Positions 34,301 through 42,428 of a stretch of 64,000 bases of DNA are shown here, one piece after another (within the stretch, counting starts at the first letter, position 1; each line of letters starts with the position of its first letter). The notes below the pieces were generated by a model. The model did not search any database and was not told where the DNA came from. It saw nothing but the letters and a program-made list of their open reading frames with translations. Source of the stretch: Brachybacterium kimchii (GTDB lineage Bacteria > Actinomycetota > Actinomycetes > Actinomycetales > Dermabacteraceae); contig NZ_CP097218.1 of NCBI RefSeq assembly GCF_023373525.1, positions 1,116,001 to 1,180,000 of the forward strand, written 5' to 3'. A program made the translations under genes and the position numbers.

Positions 34301-35019
34301 AGGCGGCGCGACGGGGGCCGGTGATCCGGCTGGGGCTGGCGCAGGTGCGCGGGATCGGGGAGGACAAGGCCGAGGAGATCGTGAGCGCCCGCGAGAAGGA
34401 GGGGCCCTTCGCCTCCATCAGCGACCTCGCGCGGCGGGTGCGCCTCAGCGCCCGTCAGCTCGAGGCGCTCGCGACCGCCGGGGCGCTCGACGCCCTCGCG
34501 TCCTCGCGCCGGCAGGCCCTGTGGGCCGCGGGCGCTGCGGCGCAGGAGTCGCCCGACGTGCTGCCGCACCTGGCCATCGGGGCCGACGCGCCGATGCTGC
34601 CCGGGCTCAGCGACGCCGAGCTCGCCGCCGCCGACTCCTGGGCCACGGGCATCACGCTCGCCGACCACCCGATGGTGCTCGTGCGCGAGGAGATGGAGGA
34701 GGCGGGCGTGCTCTCCATCCGCGGGGCGCGCGAGGCCGAGGACTCCACGCGCATCCGCGTGGGCGGGGTGATCACGCACCGCCAGCGGCCCGCGACGGCC
34801 AGCGGCATCACCTTCCTCAGCCTCGAGGACGAGACCGGGATCCTCAACGTGGTCTGCTCGAAGGGGTTCTGGTCACGGCACCGGGCGGTGCTGCGCACCT
34901 CGCGCTCGGTGGTGGTCCGCGGGATCGTCGAGAACCTCACCGGGGCGGTGAACCTCGTGGCCGACGGGGTCGAGGTGCTCGAGCTCGCCGGCGCCGGGAG
35001 GTCCCGGGACTTCCACTGA
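31381..35019 (+). CDS. dnaE2: Error-prone DNA polymerase DnaE2
   Basis: A 1212-residue C-family polymerase alpha subunit of the DnaE2 (ImuC) group, the catalytic polymerase of SOS mutagenesis. The PHP domain starts at AYAELHAHSHFSFLDGASS (about residue 60). The polymerase aspartates are in PDIDLDIASDRR (from residue 511) and in VKFDLLGLG (about residue 649). The fingers, helix-hairpin-helix (VRGIGEDKAEEI) and OB-fold follow in order. Two Gly/Asp/Ser-rich insertions (about residues 400-425 and 918-935) are additions to the usual enzyme. GGAGGAG precedes the ATG. It belongs to the LexA-controlled imuA'-imuB-dnaE2 operon, which ends here facing a convergent gene. Confidence 0.94.
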   Translation: MSRWFLGPPSWNDLEALLSDRPVPSERALPPQHAPAGEPGEGEPGPSAPSSDGRPGTDIAYAELHAHSHFSFLDGASSPEDMVAEAARLGLRALALVDHDGLPGAVRFSRAAREAGLATVLGAELTLGSEPGSEHASSTPVLSPERTGVPDPEGEHLLVLVRDEQGYRALSAAIARAHLDSRRKATPRYRLAELSRIAREGHWLVLTGCRKGAVLRAVRPLVADGDREGAARAAQREIARLLELYGHGNVAVELMVGGDELDDEIHDALAQGARLVREETGLDELTLPLVATTNAHCARPADTRLVDVHAALRAGTSLAEADPHLPSRPGHLRSGEEMAQLLPRHPEAVAAASRMAEECALDLQLLAPDLPPFPVPAGHTEDSWLRELVEQGGRERYGPRPGSGRKGGASGSDGADGTDRSDAPADEEQVPGAWAQIDRELQVISGLHFPGYFLIVREIVAFCEKEEILCQGRGSAANSAVCYALGITAVEPVGHHLLFERFLAPERDGPPDIDLDIASDRREEVIQHVYERYGRECAAQVANVISYRAKLAVRDAARALGYDVGTQDAWSKRIERSFRSLADADIPADVVELAHRLRDAPRHLGIHSGGMVLADRPVIEICPVQWAAMEDRSVLQWDKDDCADAGLVKFDLLGLGMLTAIDHCLRLVAEHHGEHHGLRTLPQEDPAVYDMLCAGDSVGVFQVESRAQIATLPRLRPVCFYDLVVEVALIRPGPIQGGSVHPYIRRRTGEEETTYLHPLLEKSLGRTYGVPLFQEQLMQMAVDVADFTPALADQLRRAMGSKRSTEKMLALSDQLFAGMARHGITGEDAEAIQRKLLAFANYGFPESHAYSFAYIVYASAYLKCHYPAAFTAALLRSQPMGFYSPQSLVADARRHGVLTRGVDVTVSEVQTGLETDAGDTGDTGGAGDGTGHRAYTLPGNEDVLGPAARHRGPEGWTDPEKDALRAARPQVTGEAARRGPVIRLGLAQVRGIGEDKAEEIVSAREKEGPFASISDLARRVRLSARQLEALATAGALDALASSRRQALWAAGAAAQESPDVLPHLAIGADAPMLPGLSDAELAAADSWATGITLADHPMVLVREEMEEAGVLSIRGAREAEDSTRIRVGGVITHRQRPATASGITFLSLEDETGILNVVCSKGFWSRHRAVLRTSRSVVVRGIVENLTGAVNLVADGVEVLELAGAGRSRDFH

Positions 35020-35046
35020 GGGCGGGAGGCCCCGGGACCGACGGGC

Positions 35047-37794
35047 TCAGGCCGCCGCGTGGGCGCCTCCGCGCGCGTGCTTCGGCGGTTTCGCGGGCTT
35101 CACCGTGCGCGCGTTCCGGGAGGCGATCAGGGTGACGAGCACCGAGACCACGAACCAGGCGGCGATCGCGAGCAGCGTCGCCGTCGTCGAGGTGAGGGAT
35201 CCGCCGAGCGAGGCGTGCACGAGGCCCCGGCTGACGATCGTGATCGGCATCAGCCCGCTCACCGACTGCAGCAGCTCCGGGGCCGTCTGCAGCGGCAGGA
35301 TGCCCACGAGCACCACCACCTGCAGCACCATCAGCACGATCGAGAGGATCCTGCCGATCCTGTCCCCGAGCAGGGCCAGCAGCGCCTGGTGGAAGGCCGC
35401 GAACATCACCGCCCCCGCCAGGCACACGAGCCCCACCGCGAGCGGCGAGACCGGGGAGATCCCGATCGCCGTGATCACCGCGAGCACCGCGACGGTCTGC
35501 ACGACCGCCAGCAGCAGGCCGGGCACGAGCGAGCGCAGCACGACCTTCCACATGGGCACCGCGCCGTCCAGGAGGCGCTTGGAGAGCGCGGGCATCAGCA
35601 GGAAGGCGCCGAAGGCGCCCAGCCACAGGGCCAGCGCCGCCACGAACGGGAAGGTCGCGGTGGCCGCGCCCGAGGCCTCGTTCGCGCGCGAGGAGAACGT
35701 CGAGATCGGCTGGGCGCCCATCGTCGACATCTTCTCGCGCTCGCCCTTGGAGTAGCTCGGGATCTGGTCGGCGCCCTTCGCGAGGCCGTCCGAGAGCTTC
35801 CCGGTGCCGTCGGAGAGCTGGTCCGCGCCGTCGGCGAGCTTGTCGTTGCCGTCGGCGAGCTTCTCGGTGCCGTCGGCCAGCCCGGAGGCGCCGTCGGCGA
35901 GGCCCTGGGTGCCGGTGACCAGCTGGTCGGTGCCGTCGGCGAGCTTCGAGGAGCCGTCCGCGAGAGTGTCCGCGCCGTCCGCGCTCGAGCGCGCGCCGTC
36001 GGAGAGGTCCGAGGCGCCGTCAGCGAGGGAGTGCGCGCCCTTCGCGCTCTTGCCGGTGCCGTCGGCGAGCTTCGTGGCGCCGTCGGAGAGGTCCGACGCG
36101 CCCTCGGCGCTCGACGCCGTGCCGTCGGCGACCTTGGTCGCGCCGTCGGAGAGGTCGTCGACGCCGCCGGCGAAGCCGTGCAGGCCCTTGTCGAACTCCT
36201 GCAGGCCGTCGACGAGATCGGGCACCTGGGTGCTGAAGGTGTCCGAACCCTCGGCGACCTGCTTCGCGCCCGCCGCCAGACCCGGGTTCTTCGCGGTGCC
36301 GTCGCCCTCGAAGACCTGGGAGACGCCCGAGGTGTACTGGTCGATGCCGTCGGCGACGCCCTGGGAGCCGGCGACGAGGCCCGGGTTCTCGTCCGAACCG
36401 TCGCCCGCGAGGGCGCCGTCGACCGAATCCGAGTACTTGACGAGCAGCTTCGCCTGCTTGCAGAGGCCCGCGAGATCTTCGTCGTCCGGCTGAGCCTCCG
36501 CCATCTTGCAGACAGCGTCGCGATTGCTCGACGCCGCGTCCTCCATGCTCGGTGCGCCCTGGGACGAGTCCCCCTTCAGCCCCGTCTGGAGCTGCGAGAG
36601 GCCGTCGGCCACGTCCTGGGATCCCTCGCCCAGTCCGTCGCCCGCGCCCTTCAGGCCGGGGTTCTGCTCCGTGCCGTCCCCGTTCCAGGCCTTGTCCGCG
36701 CCGTCGCCCACCTGCTCGGCGCCGTCCGCGAGCTGCTTCGCGCCCTCGGCGAGGCCGGGGTTCTCCTTCGTGCCGTCGCCGGCGATGCCCTGGGTGATCG
36801 CGTCGGCCGCGGGGACCAGGCCGGGGTTCTTCTTCGTGCCGTCGCCGCGCAGTCCGGTCTTCAGGGCGCCCACGCCGTCGGCCACGCCCCGGGAGCCGTC
36901 GGAGAGGTCGTCGAGGCCGCCGGAGAGCTTCTTCGTGCCGTCCGCGAGCCCGTCGGCCCCGTCGGAGAGGTCGTCGAGGCCGTCGGCCAGATCGCTCGTG
37001 CCGCTCGACAGCGAGTCCGTGCCGTCGGCGAGGGTGCCGAGCCCCGTCGCGAGGCTCTTGTTGCCGTCGGCGACGCCGTGCGCGCCCTCGGCGAGCTCGG
37101 GCGTGGAGTCGGCGAGCTCCTGGGAGCCGTCCGAGAGGTCGCCCGCGCCGTCGGCGAGGTCGTGGGTGCCGTCGGCGGACTTCTTCACGCCGTCATCAAG
37201 CTGGTCGGCGCCGTCGGAGAGGTCCGCCGAACTGTCGGCCACGTCCTTGAAGTTGTCGTGCATGTCGTTGAAGCCGACGTACAGCTGATCGAGGTACTGC
37301 TCGGTGAACTGACTGCCCATCGACTGCGAGGCGGCCGTGGCGACGGCGTTGCCGATGAGTCCGTCGAGCATCCCAGAGGAGTCGTCGGTGAGCACCTGGA
37401 CCTGCGCCTTCGCCGCGTCCGTCGAGCCGATCGAGGCGAGGTTCTTCGAGAAGTCCTTCGGGATCACGATGATCGCCGAGTAGGAGCCGTCCTTCAGTCC
37501 GTCCTTCGCGTCGTCCTGCGAGGTCAGCTGCCAGTCGAAGCCGGTCTGCTGATCCGAGTCCTTCGCGGTCGAGGGCTGGGTGAGGGCGCCCGCGAGAGTG
37601 CGGCCGAGCGGCACCTCCTGGTCCTTGCCGTCGACCTTCATGGTGGCGCCCTCGTCGAGGTTCACCACGGCGGCCGGCACCCGGTCGATGTTGTCCACGC
37701 GACCGGTCAGGGCCCACATGCCGATGCCGGCGACCAGCAGGGGCAGCAGCAGGACGATGACCAGGGAGGGGATGTGGCGGGAGAGCGTTCTCAT
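35047..37794 (-). CDS. YhgE/Pip domain membrane protein with long DG-repeat region
   Basis: A 915-residue protein. One membrane helix at residues 10-30 is followed by an extracytoplasmic YhgE N-domain (VPAAVVNLDEGA), then about 500 residues of imperfect heptad-like units of the form LADGxxxLSDG, and five to six C-terminal membrane helices of the ABC-2 type. YhgE/Pip proteins are phage-infection proteins in lactococci and ESX/type VII-associated proteins in Firmicutes; actinobacterial ones often stand beside MMPL transporters. The ATG at 37794 overlaps the stop of the MMPL gene (ATGA), which argues for a joint envelope complex. A repeated insert reading GDGTxxNPGL occurs about six times within the repeats. 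Confidence 0.82.
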   Translation of the reverse strand: MRTLSRHIPSLVIVLLLPLLVAGIGMWALTGRVDNIDRVPAAVVNLDEGATMKVDGKDQEVPLGRTLAGALTQPSTAKDSDQQTGFDWQLTSQDDAKDGLKDGSYSAIIVIPKDFSKNLASIGSTDAAKAQVQVLTDDSSGMLDGLIGNAVATAASQSMGSQFTEQYLDQLYVGFNDMHDNFKDVADSSADLSDGADQLDDGVKKSADGTHDLADGAGDLSDGSQELADSTPELAEGAHGVADGNKSLATGLGTLADGTDSLSSGTSDLADGLDDLSDGADGLADGTKKLSGGLDDLSDGSRGVADGVGALKTGLRGDGTKKNPGLVPAADAITQGIAGDGTKENPGLAEGAKQLADGAEQVGDGADKAWNGDGTEQNPGLKGAGDGLGEGSQDVADGLSQLQTGLKGDSSQGAPSMEDAASSNRDAVCKMAEAQPDDEDLAGLCKQAKLLVKYSDSVDGALAGDGSDENPGLVAGSQGVADGIDQYTSGVSQVFEGDGTAKNPGLAAGAKQVAEGSDTFSTQVPDLVDGLQEFDKGLHGFAGGVDDLSDGATKVADGTASSAEGASDLSDGATKLADGTGKSAKGAHSLADGASDLSDGARSSADGADTLADGSSKLADGTDQLVTGTQGLADGASGLADGTEKLADGNDKLADGADQLSDGTGKLSDGLAKGADQIPSYSKGEREKMSTMGAQPISTFSSRANEASGAATATFPFVAALALWLGAFGAFLLMPALSKRLLDGAVPMWKVVLRSLVPGLLLAVVQTVAVLAVITAIGISPVSPLAVGLVCLAGAVMFAAFHQALLALLGDRIGRILSIVLMVLQVVVLVGILPLQTAPELLQSVSGLMPITIVSRGLVHASLGGSLTSTTATLLAIAAWFVVSVLVTLIASRNARTVKPAKPPKHARGGAHAAA
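35770..37210 (-). repeat. Coding repeat: DG-heptads (LADG/LSDG)
   Basis: About 1.4 kb of the YhgE gene encodes dozens of 7-residue units ending in DG, mostly LADGxxx or LSDGxxx. Regular 7- and 14-residue spacing suggests a rigid extended coiled-coil-like or beta-helical stalk outside the membrane. Confidence 0.85.
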
Positions 37795-40643
37795 GCGTGG
37801 GCTCCTTCCACGACGGGGGTGGAATCGGAATGCGAGGACGTGGCGGAGACGGAGGTGCGGGAGGCGCTGCGGTGCACGCGCAGGGCGACGTGCCGGGAGG
37901 GGTCCTCGAGGGCGTCGACGACGGTCTGCTCGGGCTGGGAGGTCTCGAGGCCCAGGTCCACCCGGGATCCCGTGACCACGGCGACGCCCTGGCGCATGAG
38001 CTCCTCGAGCGTGCGCACCGCGCGCCCCTGGGTGATCACGCTCGCGTGGGCGAGGTCGGTGACGAGGTCGATGACCACGATCTCCCGCGCGGCGCGGCGC
38101 GGGCTGATCTGCGCGATCCGCCCGGCGACGTCCTCGCCGGGGCCGATGCGGTGCACGCGCGCCTGGATCGCGCCGGTGTCCGCGGGGGAGAGGCGATCGT
38201 GCACGGCGAAGACGCCCGAGGTCGGCGCGATGCGCCCGGAGACGAGGTCGAGGAAGGTCTCGCGGGCGGCGTCGTCCGCGCTGCGGGCCACCAGCAGCGC
38301 ACCGGGGTCGACCGCTCCGGTGAGCGGGCCGAGCACCCCGGGCTCGCCGACGAGCGGGACGATCGTGTCCTCCATGCGCAGCGCCATGTCGCCGTGCTCC
38401 TCGGTCCAGCGCCGGTGCTCGAGCACCGCGCCCAGGCCCTCGCCCTCGGTGTCGACCACGGGCAGCAGGCGCTCCAGCCATTTCGGCAGCCACCAGGCGT
38501 AGCGGCCCAGCAGGGCGAGCACGGCGGGCACGAGCGTCATCCGCACCACGAAGGCGTCCACGAGCACGCCGACGGCGAGCGCGACCGCGATCGGCTGCAG
38601 CATGTACGCGCCGCCGGGGACGAAGGACGCGAAGACGGAGAACATGATGAGGGCCGCGGCGATGACCACGGGTGCGCTCGCGGAGAAGCCCCGCTCGATC
38701 GCCCCGTGGGCGTCGCCCGTGCGCACGTACTCCTCGCGCATGCGGGAGACGAGGAAGACCTCGTAGTCCATGGCGAGCCCGAACAGGACGCCCATGCACA
38801 TGATCGGCATGAACGCGATCACCGGGCCCACCACGTGGATGTCGAGCGCCTCGTTGCCCCATCCGTACTCGAAGACCATCGAGACGACGCCGAAGGCGGC
38901 GCCCACGCTCAGCAGGTAGCCGAGCGAGGCCTTGATCGGCACCCAGATCGAGCGGAAGACGACCATCAGCAGGATCAGGGAGAGCCCCACGACGAACACC
39001 GCGAAGGGCAGCAGCGCCTCGGAGAGGCGGTCGGTGATGTCGATCGCGACGGCCGTCTGCCCGGTGACGCGGACGTCGGAGATGTCCAGGTCCTTCTCCC
39101 AGGTCGAGGAGTCGGAGCGCAGGGTCCGCACGAGGTCGGAGGTCGACTCGTCGGTCTGTGAGCCCTCGGGGATCACGACGACCACGGCCATGTCCGCGCC
39201 CTCGTTCGGGGTCGCGAGCTGGATCTCCTCGACGTCCGGCAGGTCGCCGATGCGCTTCTTGAGGTCGTCGACGACGCCGAGGGGGTCGTCGGAGTTGATG
39301 ATGTCGGCGGTGACCAGCAGCGGGCCGTTGTAACCGGCGCCGAACTCGTCCGCGACCAGGTCGTAGGTCTGTCGGGCCTGGGTGTCGGGTTTCTCCGTGC
39401 CCAGGTCAGGGAGGCCCAGGCGCAGATCCTTGATCGGGATCGCGAGGGAGCCGACCACGAGGATCACCAGGATGATCGTGAGCGCCGGGACCTTGGTGAC
39501 GATGCGGACCCAGCGGCTGCCGCCGGCGCGCTTCGCGGCGGAGCCCTTGCCCTCGCCCTTGCCCTCCTCGCCCTCCTCGGGCTGCTCGGGCTCCGGCAGC
39601 GCGCCGCCGTTCTCGGCCATCAGGCGGCGCACGCGGCGGGGGCGCAGGTTCTCGCCCAGCAGGCCCATGATCGCCGGCAGCAGGGTGAGGGCCACGACCA
39701 CGGAGAGCGCGACGGTCGCCGCCGCCGCGATGCCCATGATGGTGAGGAAGGGGATGCGGGTGACGAAGAGCCCGACGAGCGCGATGACCACGGTGAGGCC
39801 CGCGAAGATCACGGCGCTGCCGGAGGTCGCGATCGCCTCGCCGATCGATTCGACGACGTCCATGCCGCGTTTCAGCTGCCCACGGTGACGGGAGAGGATG
39901 AACAGGGCGTAGTCGATGCCCACCGCCAGGCCCAGCATCGCGCCGAGCGAGATGGTGACCGAGGGGATCTCCATCCCGGCCGAGAGCGCCATCACCGCGA
40001 GCATCGAGACCCCGACGCCCACCACGGCGCTCACGATGGGCACGAAGGCGGGCACCACGGAGCGGAAGGTCACCGCGAGGATGATGAGCGCGGCGAGCAG
40101 GCCGATGATCTCGCTCGAGCCCATCGGGATGTCCGAGCTCTGCAGGATCTGTCCGCCGAGCTCGACGCGCAGACCGCCGGAGTTCCCGTCGTCGGAGATC
40201 TTCTGGAGCTTCTCCAGGGCGCCGTCGGCGAAGCCTCCGGGACTGCCCGAGAGCTGCACGGTGCCGATGATCGCGGTGTCGCCGTCGTTGCGGGTGCCGG
40301 GGCTGTTCTCGTCGAAGGGGGAGGGGGCGGCCTCGACCCCGTCGACGTCGGCCGCCTTGTCCATGACCCGGTCGATCTGCGCCTCGTGGTCGTCGATGCT
40401 CGTCCCGTCCTCGCTGAGGAAGACGAGCTGGCCGCTCGTGCCGCTCATCTGCGGGAAGCGGTCGGCGAGCTCGTCGAGCCCCTCCTGGCCCTGGGTGCCG
40501 GGGATCTCGAACTGGCTCGAGAAGGAGCCGCCGAGGCCGACGGCGAGCCCGCCGAGGACCACCAGCAGCAGTGCCCAGACGCCCACGGCCTTCCAGCGGG
40601 CATGGGCCATCGCGCGTCCGAGGCGGTACAGGGTGGAGGACAC
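37791..40643 (-). CDS. MMPL/RND transporter with C-terminal degenerate ABC-ATPase-like domain
   Basis: A 950-residue protein. Residues 1-750 form a standard MMPL transporter with two sets of hydrophobic helices, two extracytoplasmic porter domains, and GIDYAL/AMDYEVF motifs (with DY pairs for proton coupling). Residues 751-950 are an addition: LGPLTGAVDPGALLVARS, RIAPTSGVFAV, EIVVIDLVTDL and ELMRQGVAVVTGSR follow the order of an ABC nucleotide-binding domain, but the Walker A GKST is replaced by ADDAARET and Walker B lacks DE. GTG 40643 is chosen because AGGAG lies 9 nt upstream and MMPL proteins begin there (LYRLGRAMAHARW). It overlaps the YhgE gene and is divergent from a TetR regulator. 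Confidence 0.85.
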   Translation of the reverse strand: MSSTLYRLGRAMAHARWKAVGVWALLLVVLGGLAVGLGGSFSSQFEIPGTQGQEGLDELADRFPQMSGTSGQLVFLSEDGTSIDDHEAQIDRVMDKAADVDGVEAAPSPFDENSPGTRNDGDTAIIGTVQLSGSPGGFADGALEKLQKISDDGNSGGLRVELGGQILQSSDIPMGSSEIIGLLAALIILAVTFRSVVPAFVPIVSAVVGVGVSMLAVMALSAGMEIPSVTISLGAMLGLAVGIDYALFILSRHRGQLKRGMDVVESIGEAIATSGSAVIFAGLTVVIALVGLFVTRIPFLTIMGIAAAATVALSVVVALTLLPAIMGLLGENLRPRRVRRLMAENGGALPEPEQPEEGEEGKGEGKGSAAKRAGGSRWVRIVTKVPALTIILVILVVGSLAIPIKDLRLGLPDLGTEKPDTQARQTYDLVADEFGAGYNGPLLVTADIINSDDPLGVVDDLKKRIGDLPDVEEIQLATPNEGADMAVVVVIPEGSQTDESTSDLVRTLRSDSSTWEKDLDISDVRVTGQTAVAIDITDRLSEALLPFAVFVVGLSLILLMVVFRSIWVPIKASLGYLLSVGAAFGVVSMVFEYGWGNEALDIHVVGPVIAFMPIMCMGVLFGLAMDYEVFLVSRMREEYVRTGDAHGAIERGFSASAPVVIAAALIMFSVFASFVPGGAYMLQPIAVALAVGVLVDAFVVRMTLVPAVLALLGRYAWWLPKWLERLLPVVDTEGEGLGAVLEHRRWTEEHGDMALRMEDTIVPLVGEPGVLGPLTGAVDPGALLVARSADDAARETFLDLVSGRIAPTSGVFAVHDRLSPADTGAIQARVHRIGPGEDVAGRIAQISPRRAAREIVVIDLVTDLAHASVITQGRAVRTLEELMRQGVAVVTGSRVDLGLETSQPEQTVVDALEDPSRHVALRVHRSASRTSVSATSSHSDSTPVVEGAHA

Positions 40644-40713
40644 GGAGGGATCTCCTGACGTTCGGCGGCGGGGAGAGGATGGGCGGGGCCGACGGATCGG
40701 GCCGGCGGAGAAT

Positions 40714-40752
40714 GTCGACGGACGGTGTCGACGGGCGGTGTCGATGGGCTGG
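40714..40752. repeat. Three tandem 13-bp repeats between MMPL and TetR genes
   Basis: GTCGACGGACGGT (40714-40726), GTCGACGGGCGGT (40727-40739) and a diverged GTCGATGGGCTGG (40740-40752). They lie 70 bp upstream of the MMPL start in the divergent control region. Confidence 0.6.
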
Positions 40753-40792
40753 GCCGACGGGCGGCGACCGTGAGGTGCGCAGAGAGTCCGCT

Positions 40793-40810
40793 CGATACAC
40801 GAATGTATCG
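40793..40810. promoter_or_regulatory. TetR operator (palindrome) before the TetR gene
   Basis: CGATACA-CGAA-TGTATCG is a perfect 7-bp dyad with a 4-nt centre. It stands out as AT-rich in a 70-75% GC context and ends one base before the -10 element of the TetR gene, a typical place for autorepression. It probably also governs the divergent MMPL-YhgE operon. Confidence 0.72.
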
Positions 40811-40811
40811 G

Positions 40812-40817
40812 TAGGAT
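40812..40817 (+). promoter_or_regulatory. -10 element for a leaderless TetR-gene transcript
   Basis: TAGGAT is followed by 7 nt and the ATG at 40825. It matches the leaderless TANNNT-N7-ATG layout. The same AGGAT could be read as a weak Shine-Dalgarno; either way it supports ATG 40825 over ATG 40816. Confidence 0.55.
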
Positions 40818-40824
40818 GCTACTC

Positions 40825-41616
40825 ATGGAAGCTGGACATCCGGAAGTGGTCGACCCCGTGCCGGACCTCCTGGGGAACGTGCCCGCCGGGGACGAGACCC
40901 GCCGCAAGGAGAACACCCGGTCGCGGCTGGTGCGCGCCTCCGTGCAGGTGTTCGCGGAGAAGGGCCTGGACGGGGCGACGATCGACGACCTCGTGCGTGC
41001 CGCGGGATTCACGCGCGGGGCGTTCTACTCGAACTTCTCGAGCAAGGACGAGGTGTTCCGGGCGGCCTTCGCGCTCGCGACCCAGCAGGTGATCCAGATC
41101 ATGCACGAGCGCGTGGACGAGGCGCGCGCCGCGCACGGCCCGCTCGGATCCGTGGTCCCCGGCGCCTCCTCCGGCGACGGGGTCGACGAGGGCGCGCGCA
41201 CCGAGGAGGCCGCGCTCATGCTCGACCTCTTCGAGGCGATGCGCCCCTTCGGCCGGCAGTGGTGCCTGCTGCACACCGAGGCCGTCACCCACTCCCTGCG
41301 CTCCCAGGCCGATCGCGACGAGCTGGTCTCCCAGCGCCGCCTGCTGCGCTCGACGGTCGCCGGGGTCCTCGCCTCGACCGCCCCCGGCGTCGGCCCGCGC
41401 GAGGGGCTGGGCTTCGAGGACCTCGCCCAGCTGCTGATCGGCGTGTTCATCGACCTCATCACACGCGAGCAGCTCGAGAGCGAGGACGTCTCCGCCCTCG
41501 CCTCGACGACGATCCTGGGCACGCTGCGCGCGTTCCTGCAGCCGGGCGAGGAGGGCATGGCGGGCGCTGTCTGCGCCGGGGCCGCCGACGGGGGAGAATG
41601 CCGGACGGCCGACTGA
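40825..41616 (+). CDS. TetR/AcrR family transcriptional regulator
   Basis: A 263-residue regulator with an N-terminal helix-turn-helix (TIDDLVRAAGFTRGAFYSNFSSKDEVF, about residues 50-75) and a helical ligand-binding domain. The recognition helix GAFYSNF is typical. An 18-bp palindrome sits just upstream. The gene is divergent from the MMPL-YhgE operon, which it probably represses. The C-terminal domain carries a QWCLLHTEAV segment that may line the ligand pocket. The ligand is unknown; TetR proteins next to MMPL genes often sense lipids or cationic drugs. Confidence 0.88.
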   Translation: MEAGHPEVVDPVPDLLGNVPAGDETRRKENTRSRLVRASVQVFAEKGLDGATIDDLVRAAGFTRGAFYSNFSSKDEVFRAAFALATQQVIQIMHERVDEARAAHGPLGSVVPGASSGDGVDEGARTEEAALMLDLFEAMRPFGRQWCLLHTEAVTHSLRSQADRDELVSQRRLLRSTVAGVLASTAPGVGPREGLGFEDLAQLLIGVFIDLITREQLESEDVSALASTTILGTLRAFLQPGEEGMAGAVCAGAADGGECRTAD

Positions 41617-41651
41617 TCCGTCGGCCCCGCACCGACCCCCGGAGGGACCGC

Positions 41652-42428
41652 ATGAGCACCGCCCCGACCCCGCGCGCCGAGAGCGCGCAGACCCCGCAGA
41701 GCCCCGAGCACTCTGGACGCCCGGCCGGCGTGGCCTACGCCGACCGGGGCTCCTCGCACTACGACATCCTCGCCATGATCATGTGCGCGGTGGTGATCCT
41801 CTCGGGCATCGGCGCCGCCAAGGGCGTCTTCTTCGGGACGATCCCGGGCATCGGCTTCGACATCATCACCGATGGCGGCTTCTTCCTCTTCCCCCTGGCG
41901 TACATCGTCGGGGACATCATCACGGAGCTCTACGGGGTGCGCGCGGCGCGGCGCGCGATCATCATGGGCTTCGTCGTGAACATCCTCGCCGCGATCTGCT
42001 ACCAGGTGATCATCGCCCTGCCCCCGTTCCCCGACGACTACGGGCTGGCCAAGCAGGAGGCCATCGAGATGGCGCTCGGCCCGGTGTGGATCGTGGTCCT
42101 CGCGGGCCTCGTGGGCTTCGCCGCCGGGCAGAGCGTGAACTCCCTGATCATGAGCCGCATGAAGCGACGAGCGGGGGAGCGGGGCCTCATCGGCCGCCTG
42201 TTCTCCGCGAGCGGCGCCGGCGAGCTCGTGGACACCATCCTCTTCTGCACGATCGCGGCCGCCGCGATCGGCATCACCGGCGTGGGCGACTGGGCCGAGT
42301 ACACGGTGCTGGGCTTCGTCTACAAGGTGGCCGTGCAGTACGCGGTCATCCCGATCACCGCCGCGGTCATCCGCTTCCTCAAGCGCGTGGACCCGACCTA
42401 CCAGGCGGCGCTGGCAGCCGCCTCATGA
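41652..42428 (+). CDS. Queuosine precursor transporter (YhhQ family)
   Basis: A 258-residue inner-membrane protein of the YhhQ/VUT family, which imports queuosine precursors such as 7-cyano-7-deazaguanine. The motif FDIITDGGFFLFPLAYIVGD is diagnostic, followed by ITELYG and about six membrane helices. The first 37 residues are a variable Thr/Pro-rich cytoplasmic tail. It follows the TetR gene by 35 bp, and its stop overlaps the start of the next MFS gene. Queuosine biosynthesis genes are not visible here, which would fit a salvage lifestyle. Confidence 0.9.
   Translation: MSTAPTPRAESAQTPQSPEHSGRPAGVAYADRGSSHYDILAMIMCAVVILSGIGAAKGVFFGTIPGIGFDIITDGGFFLFPLAYIVGDIITELYGVRAARRAIIMGFVVNILAAICYQVIIALPPFPDDYGLAKQEAIEMALGPVWIVVLAGLVGFAAGQSVNSLIMSRMKRRAGERGLIGRLFSASGAGELVDTILFCTIAAAAIGITGVGDWAEYTVLGFVYKVAVQYAVIPITAAVIRFLKRVDPTYQAALAAAS

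Noticed and set aside
28945-34779. A 1944-codon open frame on the minus strand opposite imuB and dnaE2
   Set aside because: Low-complexity translation rich in Arg, Ala, Gly and His, opposite two firm genes; a product of GC-rich codon third positions.
35770-37210. DG-repeat DNA as a recombination or attachment site
   Set aside because: The repeat is explained by protein heptads and keeps the frame throughout; no integrase or tRNA nearby.
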